This document shows positions 1 through 7,872 of a DNA stretch of 64,000 nt, one piece after another. The translations under genes were made by a program, and so were the position numbers. The stretch's first letter is position 1; each line of letters starts with the position of its first letter. Under the pieces are notes generated by a model. That model was not told where the DNA came from, made no database searches, and saw only the letters and a list, made by a program, of their open reading frames with translations. The stretch is from Alteromonas sp. 5E99-2 (lineage in GTDB: Bacteria; Pseudomonadota; Gammaproteobacteria; Enterobacterales; Alteromonadaceae): the NCBI RefSeq assembly GCF_017368475.1, contig NZ_JAFNJE010000002.1, positions 248,001 through 312,000 of the forward strand, in the 5' to 3' direction.

Positions 1-166
1 CTCGATACTCATAATCAACACCGGTACTAAAACCAAATTCTTCCCCTTTAATATTTGTTCCACCTAAAAATAAAGAAAGATGATGGGGGCTATGTTCAAA
101 ATGGTTTTCTGCTTCCACCAATGGCACTATCGAAAATAACAAAATAAAACTGTAAATTAACTTCAT
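1..166 (-). CDS. 5' part of an exported, possibly outer-membrane protein (runs off the left edge)
   Basis: The gene reads leftward from an ATG at 166 and leaves the window after 55 codons, so only the N-terminus is visible. It begins with a clear signal peptide: Lys near the start, a hydrophobic run, and a likely cut after VEA. The mature part (ENHFEHSPHHLSLFLGGT, then GFSTGVDYEYR) alternates polar and hydrophobic residues and resembles the first strands of a small outer-membrane beta-barrel. No family can be named from this much sequence. The coding call is good because start, signal peptide and open frame agree; the barrel idea is inference. Confidence 0.6.
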   Translation of the reverse strand, partial: MKLIYSFILLFSIVPLVEAENHFEHSPHHLSLFLGGTNIKGEEFGFSTGVDYEYR

Positions 167-409
167 TTTACTCAACCTTATTTTAATTACATGTAAGTAG
201 ATGTACTCATAGCTAAAGACCGCATAAGCAGTTAGTTTATTGCGATACTCTAAATATAGCCATGTAATGCACCATTTACAAAAAATGTAAACACGATGCT
301 AAACTAAGATTTGGAGAAAAACATCCGGTGAAATTTTAAGTCTCTTCCCCCTTTCTCATGCATGTAGTGAATAAAGTTAATTCCTAATAATTATAAAAAG
401 GAGACATGA

Positions 410-1993
410 ATGACCGTACGTCAAAAGTTCGTGCTATTTATATTTAGTTCTAGTTTATTGATAGCCGCATTTTCAATACTGTCTATATACGCCTTATGGG
501 CGTTTGCGATAGTGGGGCCTATTATCGCAATGGGTCTATACGATATGTTTCAAGCAAAACATTCTATTCGACGTTTATATCCAGTACTCGGAAGATTTAG
601 GTATCTATTGGAATCATTTAGAGACGAAATCCAACAGTATTTTGTTGAATCAGACACCAGTGGCGCCCCTATTCCAAGAGAATTTCGCTCTTTAGTATAT
701 CAACGGGCAAAAGGCGCTAGGGATACCCGTCCTTTTGGTACTATATTCGATGTAAACCGTGCGGGATATGAGTGGGTAAACCACTCTATGCAGCCGAAAC
801 ACCTTACTGATTTTAATCCTAGAGTGAAGTTTGGTGGCCCAGATTGTAAGCAGCCTTATATGGCTTCACCACTGAACATTTCAGCAATGAGTTATGGCGC
901 GTTAAGTAAGAACGCAATTATGTCGCTAAACCGCGGAGCAAAACTGGGTGGTTTTTCTCATAATACTGGCGAGGGTAGTCTCAGCCCTTACCATTTAGAA
1001 CACGGTGGTGACATTGTGTGGCAAATAGGTACAGGTTATTTTGGTTGCCGTGACGATGAAGGTAACTTTAACCCAGAGACATTTAAAACCAATTCTGCAC
1101 GCGATGTAGTTAAAATGATTGAGATAAAACTTTCTCAAGGTGCCAAACCTGGTCACGGTGGTATTTTACCAGCGGCTAAGTTAACCGAAGAAATAGCGGC
1201 AATTCGCCATGTTCCTATGGGAAAAGACGTGGTATCTCCACCAGCTCACTCTGCTTTTAGTACTCCAATTGGGTTACTGAACTTTGTTAAGAAATTGCGA
1301 GAACTTTCCGAAGGTAAACCTGTTGGTTTTAAACTCTGTATCGGTCGTAGGGATGAATTCCTCGCAATTTGTAAAGCCATGATTGAAACAGGCATTACGC
1401 CAGACTTCATTACTGTTGATGGCGGCGAAGGCGGCACAGGTGCGGCACCTGTAGAAATGACAAACTCGGTGGGGACTCCCATTAAAGATGCATTAATTTT
1501 CGTAAACAACGCGCTTATTGGATTTGGTTTAAAAGACAAAATTCGTATTATTGCCTCAGGCAAAATGCTATCTGCTTTCCATATTCTTAGAGCGATTGCG
1601 TTAGGTGCTGATGCAGTAAATTCAGCGCGAGGAATGATGTTGTCTTTGGGTTGTATTCAAGCCAGAACATGTAACTCTGATCACTGCCCTACTGGCATTG
1701 CGACGCAGAATCCATCAAGAAACAAAGCGATTATTGTGACCGATAAATCGCAACGTGTTGCGAACTTCCACAAAGAAACCATCACTAATTTAGTAGAACT
1801 TGTTGGTGCAGCAGGCTTAGATAACTTAGATCAATTAGAGCCTAGACATATAAACCGTCGTGTACAAGGTACAGATGTGCAAAACTATGCTCAGTTATAC
1901 CCTGTTGTAACAAAAGGCTGCTTACTTGATCCAAGTACAATTCCAGAATCATTTAGTTACGATATGGAACACGCAAACGCTGCGTCTTGGTAA
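410..1993 (+). CDS. FMN-binding glutamate synthase-like protein, membrane-anchored
   Basis: This 527-residue protein carries the FMN (synthase) domain of glutamate synthase but has no glutaminase domain and no NADPH-binding small subunit beside it. Residues 7-45 form one or two membrane helices. Family marks are SQGAKPGHGG at 242-251, the FMN phosphate loop DGGEGGTGAAP at 337-347, and cysteines 415, 421 and 426 with C-x5-C-x4-C spacing, the 3Fe-4S pattern of GltB. The ATG follows a strong AAGGAG. The gene stands alone and ends in a strong terminator. Stand-alone proteins of this type are common and often annotated as glutamate synthase, but true glutamate synthesis is uncertain: the ammonia source and electron donor are not evident here. 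Confidence 0.85.
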   Translation: MTVRQKFVLFIFSSSLLIAAFSILSIYALWAFAIVGPIIAMGLYDMFQAKHSIRRLYPVLGRFRYLLESFRDEIQQYFVESDTSGAPIPREFRSLVYQRAKGARDTRPFGTIFDVNRAGYEWVNHSMQPKHLTDFNPRVKFGGPDCKQPYMASPLNISAMSYGALSKNAIMSLNRGAKLGGFSHNTGEGSLSPYHLEHGGDIVWQIGTGYFGCRDDEGNFNPETFKTNSARDVVKMIEIKLSQGAKPGHGGILPAAKLTEEIAAIRHVPMGKDVVSPPAHSAFSTPIGLLNFVKKLRELSEGKPVGFKLCIGRRDEFLAICKAMIETGITPDFITVDGGEGGTGAAPVEMTNSVGTPIKDALIFVNNALIGFGLKDKIRIIASGKMLSAFHILRAIALGADAVNSARGMMLSLGCIQARTCNSDHCPTGIATQNPSRNKAIIVTDKSQRVANFHKETITNLVELVGAAGLDNLDQLEPRHINRRVQGTDVQNYAQLYPVVTKGCLLDPSTIPESFSYDMEHANAASW

Positions 1994-2002
1994 GACACTA
2001 AA

Positions 2003-2037
2003 CAGTAGCTTAGCTTCAAAGCTAAGCTACTGATTTT
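2003..2037. terminator. Strong hairpin terminator between convergent genes
   Basis: A perfect 14-bp inverted repeat, CAGTAGCTTAGCTT (2003-2016) and its complement (2019-2032), is followed by ATTTT. It lies 10 bases after the glutamate-synthase-like stop and 4 bases before the end of the convergent oxidoreductase gene, so it probably serves both strands. Confidence 0.8.
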
Positions 2038-2040
2038 ACG

Positions 2041-3027
2041 TTATCCGTGAGTCACCACAATTTTGCCCAACGCAGTATTGCTTGCTAATAGCTTATGGGC
2101 TTCTTGAATATCACTGGATTCAAAGGTTTTTGCATGGATATTGGGAATTTCTCCTTTCGCCACTAAATCTGCAATTTTGGGTATAGGTGAATGTTTCAAT
2201 TCTAATTCATTGTTCCCTAACAAACCGCTGCCGAAAAAAGATAACTTGATCGTATTAGGCAAATCATTCATCAAATGAAATTGCTCGATAACGGGTGGCC
2301 CACCTAAAAAGCCGACAAACACAGTTTCTCCCCACCGGCGCAAAGATGCCATTGTATCTTTAAGTGTACCTGCGCCAACGAGCTCAATAGCCTTATCGGC
2401 ATGTTTAAATTTAGATTCACTAATGATTTGCTGAACATTTCCATCGTCGATCACCACTAAATCTGCACCCATTTCTAATAATTTAGCTTGGTTCTCTTTT
2501 TTGCGAGTCATTGCGATAACATTTGCGCCCTGCAATTTTGCATAAACCACAGCGGCTAAGCCAATACTCGACGTTGCACCACGTACAAGTAAGGTTTCAC
2601 CTGCTTGTAATTTCAAACTATGGTCAATGGCTCCCCACGCAGTTAAATACGCTTGGGGTAAGCTAGCTAACAACTCATAGCTAATATTAGTGTCAATGGC
2701 TTGTATATTTGTGCGCTTTACGCAGATGATTGGGGCATAACTACCATGGCGACCAAACATCATTCCCCCCATGGCTGTAATCACTTTTTGACCTGGTTTA
2801 AATTCTCCTAGCGGATCATGAATAACTTCGCCTGCCGCTTCAATACCTAGAGCAAGTTCACCGGAGAAAGGGCCGTGGCCGCCTTTTAAATTGTACATTT
2901 CAGCTTTATTTAAACCAAATGCACATACTTTTATTTTAATTTCACCCTCATTTAATGTGGGTTCATCCACAGTGTAAAATTGTAGATTTTCAGGGCCGCC
3001 TTGGGATTTTGCAATTATCGCTTTCAT
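2041..3027 (-). CDS. Zinc-independent quinone oxidoreductase / medium-chain dehydrogenase
   Basis: This is a 328-residue member of the medium-chain dehydrogenase superfamily, quinone oxidoreductase (zeta-crystallin) branch. The N-terminal GroES-like fold (for example GFxLNKAEMYNLKGGHG and LGIEAAGEV) is followed by a Rossmann domain with the nucleotide loop VRGATSSIGLAAVVYAK. The usual Cys/His zinc ligands are absent. It would reduce a quinone or enone with NAD(P)H in the cytoplasm. It is the last gene of an apparent operon, 26 bases after the hydrolase, with a MarR regulator first, which suggests induction by a small lipophilic compound. The natural substrate cannot be told from sequence. Confidence 0.85.
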   Translation of the reverse strand: MKAIIAKSQGGPENLQFYTVDEPTLNEGEIKIKVCAFGLNKAEMYNLKGGHGPFSGELALGIEAAGEVIHDPLGEFKPGQKVITAMGGMMFGRHGSYAPIICVKRTNIQAIDTNISYELLASLPQAYLTAWGAIDHSLKLQAGETLLVRGATSSIGLAAVVYAKLQGANVIAMTRKKENQAKLLEMGADLVVIDDGNVQQIISESKFKHADKAIELVGAGTLKDTMASLRRWGETVFVGFLGGPPVIEQFHLMNDLPNTIKLSFFGSGLLGNNELELKHSPIPKIADLVAKGEIPNIHAKTFESSDIQEAHKLLASNTALGKIVVTHG

Positions 3028-3053
3028 ACATTTCTTACCTCTTTGCTATCTGC

Positions 3054-4016
3054 TTACTGAGTAGGCAGTGAATAAATAAAATTAATAATGTGCTTTGCAA
3101 TATCCACAGGTACTTCTTCCATTGCAAAATGACCAGCATCAAGTAAATGCAATTCGGCATTTGGCACATCTTTTAAAAACGCTTTTGCACCCTCAGCTAT
3201 AAATGCCGGATCATTTTTCCCCCACACCAATAAAGTAGGAGGCTGATTTTCACGTAAAAAGGCTTGCCATTTGGGGTAGTCCAACAAATTATTGTAGTAA
3301 TCCTGAAGCAATTGCACTTGAATTAGGCGCTGCTCTTTTGTTTGCAGAAAGTGCAAATCATGTGTCCAACTGTCTGGGCTCATAATGCTTTCTTTGCCTT
3401 TCACATCCCTCAAATACTGCTTATCACGAATACCTTGTAGCCCCGTAAACTCATAAAGAACCTGTTCCATTTCTTTTGACCTGTCTTCGTGAGCTCGTTT
3501 AAAAAATGCCTGTCTGGGTGGTGTTAACCCTTCTAAATAAGCATTACCATTTTGTGAAATGATCCCCTTGACTCGCTGAGGTTGACGCATCATTAGTCGA
3601 AAGCCTACGGGTGCGCCAAAATCTTGCATGTAAAGAGTGTAAGACTCCAAGTTCAATGCTTTAACAAACCCTTCCATCACGTCAGCCAAGCCATCAAAGG
3701 TATAGGTATAGTCACTTGGATTGGGTTTATCGCTGTAACCAGAACCTAAGTTATCAGGTACCACAACGTGAAATGATCCGGAAAGCAATGGAATGAGATG
3801 GCGATACATATGAGATGAAGAAGGATACCCATGCAAGAATAAGATAGTGGGTTTTTTCGGGTCTCCAGCTTCGCGGTAAAAAATGCTGTGGCCTTTGACC
3901 TCTACATTTTTGTAAAACGTCTGCGCTGGCCAAACCGCTTCTTGTGCTTGAACCTGTTCCACATACACAAAAATAAATAACCAAATGATAGATAGCACGC
4001 TTAAAAAGTTTTTCAT
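3054..4016 (-). CDS. Exported alpha/beta hydrolase of the haloalkane dehalogenase / epoxide hydrolase type
   Basis: The 320-residue protein starts with a signal peptide (cut near QVQA/QEA). The alpha/beta hydrolase fold is clear: oxyanion motif HGYP at 62-65, then nucleophile elbow MQDFGAPVGF with Asp132 instead of Ser. An acidic residue lies in GKNDPAF and His296 in AGHFAMEE. An Asp nucleophile in QDxGxP context is typical of haloalkane dehalogenases, fluoroacetate dehalogenases and epoxide hydrolases, so it should form an alkyl-enzyme ester. It sits 30 bases after marR and 26 bases before the quinone oxidoreductase on the same strand. The substrate is unknown; the periplasmic location is inferred from the signal peptide. 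Confidence 0.85.
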   Translation of the reverse strand: MKNFLSVLSIIWLFIFVYVEQVQAQEAVWPAQTFYKNVEVKGHSIFYREAGDPKKPTILFLHGYPSSSHMYRHLIPLLSGSFHVVVPDNLGSGYSDKPNPSDYTYTFDGLADVMEGFVKALNLESYTLYMQDFGAPVGFRLMMRQPQRVKGIISQNGNAYLEGLTPPRQAFFKRAHEDRSKEMEQVLYEFTGLQGIRDKQYLRDVKGKESIMSPDSWTHDLHFLQTKEQRLIQVQLLQDYYNNLLDYPKWQAFLRENQPPTLLVWGKNDPAFIAEGAKAFLKDVPNAELHLLDAGHFAMEEVPVDIAKHIINFIYSLPTQ

Positions 4017-4046
4017 TTACATTCTCAGTTGAAACTTAAATTAAAA

Positions 4047-4460
4047 TTATTTATCAGCAAAAACCTGTTTTGTTTGTTGCAAGCTATCAACAAAATTCGT
4101 TAATTCATTTGCACCCATTGACTCTTGCATTCTTGTAAAAAGTGCAGTCATTAGCTCTTTCGATTTTGCTGATACAGCTAGCCCTTCCGCAGTCAAAGAA
4201 AAGGTTGCCCCTTTACCTACAGTGACTTTTTCCACTAACTTTTTTGCATTCAACACATCAATGAAACGTGTGATGGTAGACGCATCAAGCTCCATAAGTT
4301 CACTTAACTCTTTTTGCGTAGACATTGGCTTTTCCGCCATGGCAGACAATAAGTACCCATGTGACGGCGATAATCCAAGACGATTAAATTCGTCTTGCCA
4401 AATCTTAGTTATCTTGCGGTTTAACGTAGATAAATTGAAATAAACACATTGTTGGTACAT
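4047..4460 (-). CDS. MarR family transcriptional regulator
   Basis: I place the start at the ATG at 4460 (protein begins MYQQCVYFNLSTLN), because GGAGG sits 5 bases upstream; a longer reading from 4502 would run through the operator and has no ribosome binding site. The roughly 137-residue product has the MarR winged helix: QKELSELMELDASTITRFIDVLNAKKLVEK as recognition region, then a wing ending FSLTAEG. It is first in an operon with the hydrolase and quinone oxidoreductase. An 18-bp palindrome lies directly upstream of its ribosome binding site, which suggests autorepression relieved by a ligand, as is usual for the family. Confidence 0.85.
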   Translation of the reverse strand: MYQQCVYFNLSTLNRKITKIWQDEFNRLGLSPSHGYLLSAMAEKPMSTQKELSELMELDASTITRFIDVLNAKKLVEKVTVGKGATFSLTAEGLAVSAKSKELMTALFTRMQESMGANELTNFVDSLQQTKQVFADK

Positions 4461-4472
4461 ATAACCTCCATC

Positions 4473-4490
4473 TTTGCATGTACATACAAA
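4473..4490. promoter_or_regulatory. Palindromic operator, probably for the adjacent MarR regulator
   Basis: TTTGCATGTACATACAAA is an 18-bp palindrome with 8 of 9 base pairs matching; the central ATGTACAT-type core is perfect. It ends 13 bases upstream of the marR start, just before the GGAGG. Binding there would block the marR-hydrolase-oxidoreductase transcript. The symmetry is seen directly; the link to this MarR protein is inference from position. Confidence 0.55.
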
Positions 4491-4619
4491 TACAATAGAC
4501 ATGGAATACTTAAAAAATATTTCAACTGATTATGTAAGCGCTCAGAGTAAAGGAGTGAAATTTTTACCCCGCACCGCTGGTCTTTTAACCAACAATGATG
4601 AATTAAGAGTGTAAGAAAT

Positions 4620-4868
4620 ATGTGCAGTTCACCTAAGTCTAGCGGCCTTAAAAAACGAGCAACAACGTCTAGTATCTTTGCCTCTATGGACCCATCAACT
4701 CGCGCTAAATTTGTAGAAAAGGCAAATCAGGCACAAGAAAGAAGAGAAGCTCGCATTGCTTTGAACGCTGAGTATAAGCGGAAAAAGCCGGGTACTCGGG
4801 GACAAAAAAATACACATCAGCACTCTGTGTTTTTATCACTTTTATCCAAATTAGGCTTTGCTGTATAA
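4620..4868 (+). CDS. Small basic hypothetical protein
   Basis: An 82-residue frame rich in Arg and Lys (AQERREARIALNAEYKRKKPGTRGQK), divergent from marR. The upstream ribosome binding site is weak (AAGAAAT). It fills an otherwise empty gap and its composition is protein-like, with no unusual Cys or Trp clusters. I recognise no family. It may be a real small cytoplasmic protein or a chance frame. Confidence 0.35.
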   Translation: MCSSPKSSGLKKRATTSSIFASMDPSTRAKFVEKANQAQERREARIALNAEYKRKKPGTRGQKNTHQHSVFLSLLSKLGFAV

Positions 4869-4875
4869 CCTTAGA

Positions 4876-5715
4876 TTAAAAGCTAACTTGAACTAATTTT
4901 GCTGGTTTGAATGGGCTCTTTTCTTGTGTAAACCAAGTTTTTCCATTGTGTACGCACACAGCTTCTACCTGGCCATAATTATAAAGCTGGTCCACTTTTA
5001 TCACCTGAAAATCTTTAGATAACTTAGCGATAAATGGAAGTACAAAGCCAAATCCTCCCATTTCATATCCCACTACAGTATACGTATTTGTAGTATCGTC
5101 AAAATCAGCTCCCGTGATCACACCAGGAAGTCCTTCCATGCTAACTTGGACTTCTAATTTTTGCTGCTTCTTATCAAGGTCAACAAAATAGACTTTGGCA
5201 ATCCTACTTTTCCAACTTTTTGAAAACAAAACTAGCTTATTATCCACATAGGTAAGCGCTTCACCGTCAAAATCATGGGATAAACTAACATTTTTTGACG
5301 GTTCATTATTTTCATACTGAAGCTCTATTTTGCCCTCTAGTTTTAACTTACTTCTTTCGACGGCATAAATAGTTAAGTATTTGCGCTTTCCTGCATTGTT
5401 ACCAATATCGGCTACATAAAAATGAGAGTTTGAAGCTGCCAAAGCCTCCCAATCTGTATTCTTAAGTGCAAGAGAGTGAGCCTTTGTTTCGCCTCTTTCA
5501 TTTAATTCGTATAGTTTAGGTTTATTTCCAGAATCATTTATGCTGAAAGTGCCTGAGGCATCACACACCAAGCCCGATGTTTCATGCAACTCTTCACCTA
5601 AAAGTATATCAATATTAGCAACTAATACAGAGTTCGTTTGCCCATTCGCGGTGCAAGATGTAACGCTAAAGAGACTAATAACAACAAAAATAAATTTAGC
5701 TAACTTGATATCCAT
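4876..5715 (-). CDS. Exported beta-propeller-like protein, possible lipoprotein
   Basis: Start chosen at the ATG at 5715 (MDIKLAKFIFVVISLFSVTSC) rather than the TTG at 5730. The first 21 residues form a signal peptide whose end, VTSC, could be a weak lipobox. The rest is a beta-rich sequence with repeated blade-like units: ETSGLVCDASGTFSINDSG, then NSHFYVADIGNNAG, then HDFDGEALTYVDNKLVLFSK. This resembles the SdiA-regulated or phytase-like esterase propeller proteins, which often bind calcium. The function is not established. It is divergent from the antiporter and 7 bases from the small basic frame. Confidence 0.65.
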   Translation of the reverse strand: MDIKLAKFIFVVISLFSVTSCTANGQTNSVLVANIDILLGEELHETSGLVCDASGTFSINDSGNKPKLYELNERGETKAHSLALKNTDWEALAASNSHFYVADIGNNAGKRKYLTIYAVERSKLKLEGKIELQYENNEPSKNVSLSHDFDGEALTYVDNKLVLFSKSWKSRIAKVYFVDLDKKQQKLEVQVSMEGLPGVITGADFDDTTNTYTVVGYEMGGFGFVLPFIAKLSKDFQVIKVDQLYNYGQVEAVCVHNGKTWFTQEKSPFKPAKLVQVSF

Positions 5716-5775
5716 TATTGATAAACTCAACTTCTATCTTAAAAAGAAAATAGCAGTGATCATACATGTTTAATT

Positions 5776-5813
5776 ACTTCCTGCTATATTAATCAAACTA
5801 TTTTACAGGAAGT
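5776..5813 (+). promoter_or_regulatory. Inverted repeat that could hide the antiporter ribosome binding site
   Basis: ACTTCCTG (5776-5783) is the exact complement of CAGGAAGT (5806-5813). The second arm contains the AGGA that serves the antiporter ATG at 5819, so the folded leader would bury the ribosome binding site. A TATATT at 5785-5790 could instead be a -10 box, in which case the first arm would not be transcribed. Which is true depends on the transcription start. Confidence 0.35.
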
Positions 5814-5818
5814 TTTTC

Positions 5819-7621
5819 ATGTTTGATCCCATGATATCTTTAGTTCTCGTCGGTTTATTCTCGATTGCGTGCCAGTTTTTAGCCTACAAAATAAGACTAC
5901 CCGCTATTTTACCTTTACTCGTTGTAGGTATTTTAGTTGGCCCAGTTTTTAACATACTCGATGCTGATACCTTATTTGGTGACCTACTCTTCCCTGTTGT
6001 GTCATTGTCGGTGGCGATCATTTTATTTGAAGGGTCTTTGACCCTGAAATTTAGCGATATAGCAGGCCATGGGAAAATGGTTCGAAATCTATGCAGTGTT
6101 GGCTGTATGACTACTTGGACAGTTGCCACTCTAGCCGCTCACTATTTTACCGATCTTTCTTTTCCTGTTTCATTTTTATTTGGAGCAATTGTTACTGTCA
6201 CGGGACCCACTGTAATTGCTCCAATGCTAAGAACGGTCCGCCCGAACCAGAAGATAAGCAACATACTGCGCTGGGAAGGCATCATTATCGACCCTATAGG
6301 CGCATTACTAGCCGTATTAGTTTATGAATTTGTAATCTCGTCACAGGATGCTGTCAGCCATACGCTTTACGCTTTTGGTCTAACACTAAGTGTCGGTGTA
6401 GCCTTTGGCATAGGCACTGGTATAGCCTTGGGATCTGCCCTCAAAAAGAACTGGATCCCCCTTTATTTAGAAAACACCGCAGTGCTTACTATAGTGCTCG
6501 CTGCCTTTGCGATTTCCAATGCCATAGCTCATGAATCAGGGTTACTCACTGTCACTCTTATCGGCTTAGCTCTAGCAAATATGAAAGACGTAAAGGTTGA
6601 CGACATACTAGAGTTCAAAGAAACACTTAGCGTACTTCTTATCTCTGGACTGTTTATATTATTAGCAACACGATTAGATTTAAATCCTATATTGGAGTTA
6701 GGTTGGGGTGTGATTTATGTTGTACTTGCAATTATGTTTGTAGCGCGCCCCTTATCTGTGGCGCTATCATCTATCGGTACTAGTCTCACAATCCAAGAAC
6801 TCGGGCTCATAAGCTGGATTGCCCCAAGAGGAATAGTAGCTGCAGCCGTTTCGGCCTTGTTTTCATTAAAACTAGAGGCATCTGGTTATCCTGAAGCCGC
6901 TGTACTCGTACCTATGGTTTTTATGGTTATTATCATAACCGTAGTAGTACAAAGCCTTACATCGGGTACCGTTGCCAAACTGCTAGATGTCAACGCGCCC
7001 CCAGCAACTGGCTACCTACTGTTTGGTGGTGGTAAATTTAGTCAATTATTAGCGTTAGAAATGAACAACTTGGGTATTGATACCCTAATAGCTGATACGA
7101 ATTGGGATACGATAAAAGACGCTCGAATGAACAATATCCCTGTTTACTTTGGCAATCCAATATCTGAACACGCTTCTCGCCATTTAGATATGAGTACTAT
7201 AGGACAAGTACTTATATTATCTCCTTACCGACAAATGAACCCTTTGGTCTACCTCCACTTCTCAGATAGCTTAGGGGCAGAAAAAGTGTGGGGATTATTC
7301 GATAAAAAACAATCATCACGGCCTAGCCATCAATTGTCAGAAGACTATCAAGGGTCTTATTCTTTGTTTTCTGAGGGAACGACCTATGGTTATTTGTCTT
7401 CAATGGTAATTAAAGGGGCAACAATAAAGACAACGCCACTATCAGACAGTTTTACATATGAAGATTACAAAGCGCAATATGGAGAGCAAGCACTACCATT
7501 GTTGATTATAGATAAGAATAACAAAGCAAAAGTGTGTTTATCGGATAGCCACAATGAGGTTAATAATGAAAGCAAGGTCGTAAGTTTAATACTACCTGAC
7601 AAAGTAAAAACACACCCCTAA
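5819..7621 (+). CDS. Cation:proton antiporter, CPA1/NhaP type, with C-terminal nucleotide-binding-like domain
   Basis: A 600-residue integral inner-membrane protein. Residues 1 to about 385 hold around twelve membrane helices with antiporter motifs: LPLLVVGILVGP, ILFEGSLTL, TVTGPTVIAPML, WEGIIIDPIGALLAVLVYE and WIAPRGIVAAAV. From about 395 a Rossmann-like TrkA-N/RCK region begins (YLLFGGGKFSQLLALEM), followed by a cytoplasmic tail. It would exchange Na+ or K+ for H+ and help pH and salt control, sensible in a marine cell. The ion is not readable from sequence. AGGA lies 8 bases before the ATG within an inverted repeat. Confidence 0.85.
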   Translation: MFDPMISLVLVGLFSIACQFLAYKIRLPAILPLLVVGILVGPVFNILDADTLFGDLLFPVVSLSVAIILFEGSLTLKFSDIAGHGKMVRNLCSVGCMTTWTVATLAAHYFTDLSFPVSFLFGAIVTVTGPTVIAPMLRTVRPNQKISNILRWEGIIIDPIGALLAVLVYEFVISSQDAVSHTLYAFGLTLSVGVAFGIGTGIALGSALKKNWIPLYLENTAVLTIVLAAFAISNAIAHESGLLTVTLIGLALANMKDVKVDDILEFKETLSVLLISGLFILLATRLDLNPILELGWGVIYVVLAIMFVARPLSVALSSIGTSLTIQELGLISWIAPRGIVAAAVSALFSLKLEASGYPEAAVLVPMVFMVIIITVVVQSLTSGTVAKLLDVNAPPATGYLLFGGGKFSQLLALEMNNLGIDTLIADTNWDTIKDARMNNIPVYFGNPISEHASRHLDMSTIGQVLILSPYRQMNPLVYLHFSDSLGAEKVWGLFDKKQSSRPSHQLSEDYQGSYSLFSEGTTYGYLSSMVIKGATIKTTPLSDSFTYEDYKAQYGEQALPLLIIDKNNKAKVCLSDSHNEVNNESKVVSLILPDKVKTHP

Positions 7622-7634
7622 CCTATGTTAGGGG
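7615..7634 (+). terminator. Hairpin overlapping the antiporter stop codon
   Basis: CCCCTAAC (7615-7622), loop CTAT, GTTAGGGG (7627-7634): a perfect 8-bp G+C-rich stem containing the TAA stop at 7619-7621. There is no T-run after it, so it may act as an mRNA end-stabilising hairpin or a weak terminator. The rest of the gap to 7872 shows nothing further I can support. Confidence 0.45.
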
Positions 7635-7872
7635 CATGTCTCCCTGGAGTTTGTGCAAGAACGCTTACGCGTGTTTGTTATCATTTTATTCTTTTGCACA
7701 ATTGCCTAATAGTATAAGCAAAAATGCTGCCAAAAATAAATTAACAATACATTTCAATTGGTTAACCAATTTTCAGTATAAAAATAAAACAGTTCTAAAG
7801 TCGTGTTTTTTGATGTCTCTTTTTTATTGTGCAACTGTGCGACATCATAGTGCAAAAAGAATGGGACTTCTG

